Assembly: GCA_945897695.1 (NCBI GenBank)
Contig: CAMDGW010000084.1
Location: forward strand, 1-9,614
Origin: Pseudobacteriovorax antillogorgiicola
GTDB taxonomy: Bacteria; Bdellovibrionota_B; Oligoflexia; Oligoflexales; RGVZ01
Reading direction: 5' to 3'
DNA: 9,614 nt
Every line of letters starts with the position of its first letter. Positions within the stretch are counted from its first letter, which is position 1. Under the pieces are notes generated by a model. That model was not told where the DNA came from. It did no database searches and worked only from the letters and a program-made list of their open reading frames with translations. This document shows positions 7,114-9,614 of the stretch, one piece after another. Both the position numbers and the translations under genes were made by a program.

Positions 7114-7126
7114 ATTTGATGGTCAC

Positions 7127-7155
7127 TTGCCAATTTTCCTCGTCAAGGCCATAGT
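7127..7155 (+). promoter_or_regulatory. Candidate sigma-70-type promoter for hisS
   Basis: TTGCCA (7127-7132, 5 of 6 to consensus) and CATAGT (7150-7155, 4 of 6) are separated by 17 nt. Transcription would begin near 7162, about 65 nt before the hisS start. The -10 lies within a small perfect inverted repeat (7148-7161). The assignment rests on consensus matching only. Confidence 0.35.
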
Positions 7156-7227
7156 AATGGCTCATTCACGTCGGGTTGGTTGGGCCAGTTCGATGAAGCT
7201 CAGCATTCGCACCCGAGGTTAATATAG

Positions 7228-8583
7228 ATGATGTCCTCCACAAAAAAAATAGAACCAAGGCGTCTCAAGGGCTTCCGAGATTTTATGCCGGATATGATGG
7301 AGCTTCGGTCTCATTTACAGTCAGTTATACGTCGTCATGCCAAGCTTGCAGGATTTCGCGAAATTGGCACGCCCGTCCTCGAATACGCTGAGACGTTGCT
7401 TGGCCAGGGTAGTGATGAGACCGATAAACAAGTTTACCGGTTTGAAGATCACGGTGGTCGCAAAGTGGCGATGCGGTTTGATTTGACGGTGCCATTTGCC
7501 AGGTTTGTTGCTGAACATCAGGGGATTCTGGTGTTTCCCTTCAAGCGATTACAGATCGGTGATGTTTGGCGGGGGGAGAACACTCAAAAAGGAAGATATC
7601 GGGAATTTTGTCAGTGTGACCTTGATATTATCGGTGTTGATAGCGTCAATGCAGATATCGAAGTTCTGGCCTGTTTTTACCGGATTCTGAGCGGTTTTGA
7701 TTTGGGTGGCTTTACGATGCGTCTTGGTAACCGAGTATTGCTCTCGGCCATGTTGTCAAAAGCCTTTCCTGGAATCGATGCTGCTGGTGAAACGGATGCT
7801 CTCATCGCATTAGATAAGCTGGACAAAATCGGAATGGACGCAGTCTGTGAACTTTTAGGCAAAATACCTGGTGCATCATTTGATTCTGCAAAAACACTGC
7901 TTGAGTGTTTGCAGTCGCGCGACATTGATGGTGGGACAGATCGCACCAAACTTCGTGACTATCTTGGTACAAACGAGAAGGGTCTTGCAGAGCTCGGTCG
8001 GATGGAAGTGATTTTATCGGCCATGAGCGAAGTGAGTTCAGCGGTGAGCGGTGGTGCTGTGCGCCTCGACATGTCCATTGCTCGGGGGCTTGGTTACTAT
8101 ACTGGAGTTGTTTTTGAGACAACCTTGGATGATTTGCCTGGTTTCGGAAGTATTAGCAGTGGCGGTCGCTACAATAATCTTGCAGAGCGCTTCATCAATC
8201 GTTCGCTGCCGGGGGTTGGAGGCTCTATCGGTCTTGACCGGCTTCTTGCCGGAATGGAAGAGCTGGGCAAGGTTGGTATTGAGTCAACCAAAATGGTGTT
8301 TATTGCCGTAGCGACGGAAGATGCTCTAACGTCGGCGTTACTCATGGCGGGTGAACTTAGAGCTGCCAATATTGCGTGTGACATTGGCTTGACCACTGGT
8401 AAGGTGGGCAATCAATTCAAGCACGCTGATCGGTTAGGTTGTCCCATGGTTTTGACTCTGGGCACTTCTGAGGTTGAAAGTGCAACCTACAATTTAAAGA
8501 TTATGGCTACCGGTGCTGAAGCCAAGGGCCTTCCGCGTGCAGGTCTGGTGCCTCACATCTCGAGTGCGATGAAGGCACTTTAA
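7228..8583 (+). CDS. hisS: Histidyl-tRNA synthetase, eukaryote/archaeal-like sequence type
   Basis: A 451-residue cytoplasmic class II synthetase that attaches histidine to tRNA-His using ATP. In order: motif 1 region KGFRDFMPD (14-22) through TPVLEY; MRFDLTVPFARF (82-93); motif 2 WRGENTQKGRYREF (114-127) with Arg115 on the ATP side; the insertion region (about 175-270); the histidine-recognition segment ARGLGYYTG (285-293) with Arg286; SSGGRYNNL (310-318); motif 3 GGSIGLDRLL (331-340); and a C-terminal anticodon-binding domain (about 355-451). RFDLTVPFAR and REFCQCDLDIIG resemble eukaryotic, archaeal and Bacteroidetes HisRS more than the E. coli form (RPEGT, RQFHQ). RGLGYY has Gly where many have RGLDYY. 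Start ATG 7228 has GAGG (7215-7218) 9 nt upstream; a second ATG follows at once. Essential housekeeping function is near certain. Confidence 0.97.
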   Translation: MMSSTKKIEPRRLKGFRDFMPDMMELRSHLQSVIRRHAKLAGFREIGTPVLEYAETLLGQGSDETDKQVYRFEDHGGRKVAMRFDLTVPFARFVAEHQGILVFPFKRLQIGDVWRGENTQKGRYREFCQCDLDIIGVDSVNADIEVLACFYRILSGFDLGGFTMRLGNRVLLSAMLSKAFPGIDAAGETDALIALDKLDKIGMDAVCELLGKIPGASFDSAKTLLECLQSRDIDGGTDRTKLRDYLGTNEKGLAELGRMEVILSAMSEVSSAVSGGAVRLDMSIARGLGYYTGVVFETTLDDLPGFGSISSGGRYNNLAERFINRSLPGVGGSIGLDRLLAGMEELGKVGIESTKMVFIAVATEDALTSALLMAGELRAANIACDIGLTTGKVGNQFKHADRLGCPMVLTLGTSEVESATYNLKIMATGAEAKGLPRAGLVPHISSAMKAL

Positions 8584-8678
8584 GACTCCTTAGTTTTTCC
8601 GATCGATTTGTTCAACATCGAGGGGTAATATGGCGATGTAATTGCCCTTGATGACATGAAAAATGGAAATGGAAGACC
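8584..8678. other. Gap between hisS and the receptor gene, with a three-codon ORF
   Basis: These 95 nt carry a short inverted repeat, TCGAT and ATCGA (8603-8607, 8617-8621). Next is a good ribosome-binding sequence, GAGGGG (8620-8625), 4 nt before ATG-GCG-ATG-TAA (8630-8641). This could initiate only a three-residue peptide and is not in frame with the receptor. No clear terminator hairpin with a T-run follows hisS, although TTTTT occurs at 8594-8598. A good promoter was not found. Confidence 0.35.
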
Positions 8679-9614
8679 ATGACAATCTTTTTGCAGTGTA
8701 CAATCATTTTTAGTTTTCTGATGACAGGACCCATTTCTGCCCAGCCCGCACAGGTAGTGCCAGGTGCCGCAACTCCCCTCCCATCAGACCTTCTACAGCC
8801 TGTTGTTCGAACTATTAAAGTGAAGATACTGCAAAAAGGTTCTGGGACGCCTATTCGCAAAGTTGAGGTCCGCTTTGGAGATATAAAGACCTTCAGCGAT
8901 CCGGAAGGCGCAGCAATTGTTGAGATCCCAGCGAAAGAGTCTGAGATTTCGTTTGTCAAGACTGGGTATCTGGCTTCATCCCTTCCTTGGGAGGAAGTAA
9001 AAAATCTTGCTGAACTTGAGATTTATCTCTACCCGGCATTGGGCGCTGATGACGAGGTGATTGTTCGCGGGAAGCGTCGTCCATCGATCAGTAAAAAAGT
9101 GATTTCATCAATTGAAGCTGCGCGCGTTGCTCCCGGCGGAGATCCTGGACAGATTACGAAACTTCTTCCAGGTGTAACAACTCGGCCCGGCAGATCTGAC
9201 GTGACCATCCGAGGTAGCAAATCCTCTGATAGCGCGTATTACTTGGACGATATTAAGGTGCCATTTATTTATCACGCTATTGGTGGGATTTCGGTTCTTC
9301 CGGCCTCTGTCATTGAAGATGTTGAATTTAGTGCAGGTGGCTTTGGTGCAGAGTACGGCGACGCCACGGGTGGTGTGGTTGTTCTCCGTTCTAAAGTTGA
9401 AATTCCAGAAAAGCCGGTTACAAGATTTACATTAAATTTGCCATTATACAGCGGCATTTACCACGAACGGCCTCTTAGTGAAAATTCGGGAATGCTTGTT
9501 GGTACGCGTAGAAGCTATCTGGATCAGATTTTGCCGCGCGTTCTTCCCAAAGATTCGGGCGTAACCGTTGTCCCCTACTTTCGTGATTATCAGGGGATTT
9601 ATACGTACAAAACC
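8679..9614 (+). CDS. TonB-dependent outer-membrane receptor, N-terminal part, cut by window end
   Basis: An open frame of 312 codons without a stop, continuing past the window. Layout: signal peptide (about 1-21, ending ISA before QPAQ); a carboxypeptidase-regulatory-like beta-sandwich (about 43-118); a TonB-box-like DDEVIVRGKR (124-133); the plug (about 140-238) with KLLPGV, VTIRGS, YYLDDIKVPFIYH and FGAEYGDATGGVV; and the first barrel strands from about 248, with GTRRSYLD (275-282). These receptors import substrates across the outer membrane using TonB energy; the substrate is unknown. The plug resembles receptors of myxobacterial and Bdellovibrio-like bacteria. An in-frame stop at 8652-8654 makes ATG 8679 the earliest start. 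Its ribosome binding site is weak (GGAAA 8665-8669, 9 nt away). The signal peptide has no Lys or Arg before its hydrophobic core, which is unusual. It follows hisS by 95 nt on the same strand. Confidence 0.9.
   Translation, partial: MTIFLQCTIIFSFLMTGPISAQPAQVVPGAATPLPSDLLQPVVRTIKVKILQKGSGTPIRKVEVRFGDIKTFSDPEGAAIVEIPAKESEISFVKTGYLASSLPWEEVKNLAELEIYLYPALGADDEVIVRGKRRPSISKKVISSIEAARVAPGGDPGQITKLLPGVTTRPGRSDVTIRGSKSSDSAYYLDDIKVPFIYHAIGGISVLPASVIEDVEFSAGGFGAEYGDATGGVVVLRSKVEIPEKPVTRFTLNLPLYSGIYHERPLSENSGMLVGTRRSYLDQILPRVLPKDSGVTVVPYFRDYQGIYTYKT

Larger units (their letters stand above)
7017..7227. other. Divergent intergenic region, EtfD-like gene and hisS
   Basis: These 211 nt separate the leftward EtfD-like operon from rightward hisS and should hold both promoters. 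For the leftward side the best -10 is TAAAAT (minus strand, 7068-7063), without a convincing -35. The short stem-loop GCCAT-AGTA-ATGGC (7148-7161) overlaps the rightward -10 candidate. No tRNA, riboswitch or small gene is apparent. Confidence 0.5.

Noticed and set aside
8612..8959. Leftward 115-codon frame opposite the receptor start
   Set aside because: It is antisense to the signal peptide and regulatory-like domain of the receptor, with no recognisable domain. The receptor frame is far better supported.

Overview
The window is a gene-dense stretch of a Gram-negative bacterial chromosome. Sec signal peptides and a TonB-dependent outer-membrane receptor show the diderm envelope. Purine-rich Shine-Dalgarno sites sit 6-9 nt before most starts, and base composition is intermediate. 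The mix of a NarI/CCG-type membrane Fe-S oxidoreductase, a paired periplasmic M16 peptidase system, a eukaryote-like HisRS and a delta-proteobacterial-style receptor plug fits Bdellovibrionota or another former delta-proteobacterial lineage. That placement is an inference from family resemblance only.

Left part (41-2205): a reactive-sulfur module. A single-domain rhodanese reads leftward. Diverging from it across a 133-nt gap is a tight rightward operon of two half-size YeeE/YedE membrane proteins (PmpA/PmpB-like) and a Blh/ETHE1-type persulfide dioxygenase. The last two genes overlap by 11 nt. The expected chemistry is movement of a sulfur compound across the inner membrane, oxidation of persulfide to sulfite, and sulfane-sulfur transfer by the rhodanese. 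The divergent gap holds a spaced inverted repeat (11-nt arms, 10 of 11 pairs) that could be the operator. No regulator gene lies in the window.

Middle part (2216-7016, all leftward): in transcription order, a membrane (Fe-S) oxidoreductase of EtfD/EMO architecture (cytochrome-b-like membrane domain, two 4Fe-4S motifs, two CCG domains), then two exported M16 peptidase-family proteins. Gaps are 27 and 31 nt, so one operon is likely. The first M16 protein has the HxxEH zinc site and the second lacks it but keeps the R/Y pair. This is the known split-active-site heterodimer pattern.

Right part (7228-9614, rightward): hisS of the eukaryote/archaeal-like sequence type, then a TonB-dependent receptor with an N-terminal regulatory-like domain. 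The receptor runs off the window end.

Three starts were moved from the longest possible frames on ribosome-binding-site evidence: 522, 4964 and 7016. No tRNA, rRNA, CRISPR array, insertion sequence or phage gene was seen. No gap without a gene exceeds about 210 nt. I do not see a convincing undescribed system. The best leads are the sulfur-module operator, the co-located EtfD-like and M16-pair operon, and the HisRS variant.
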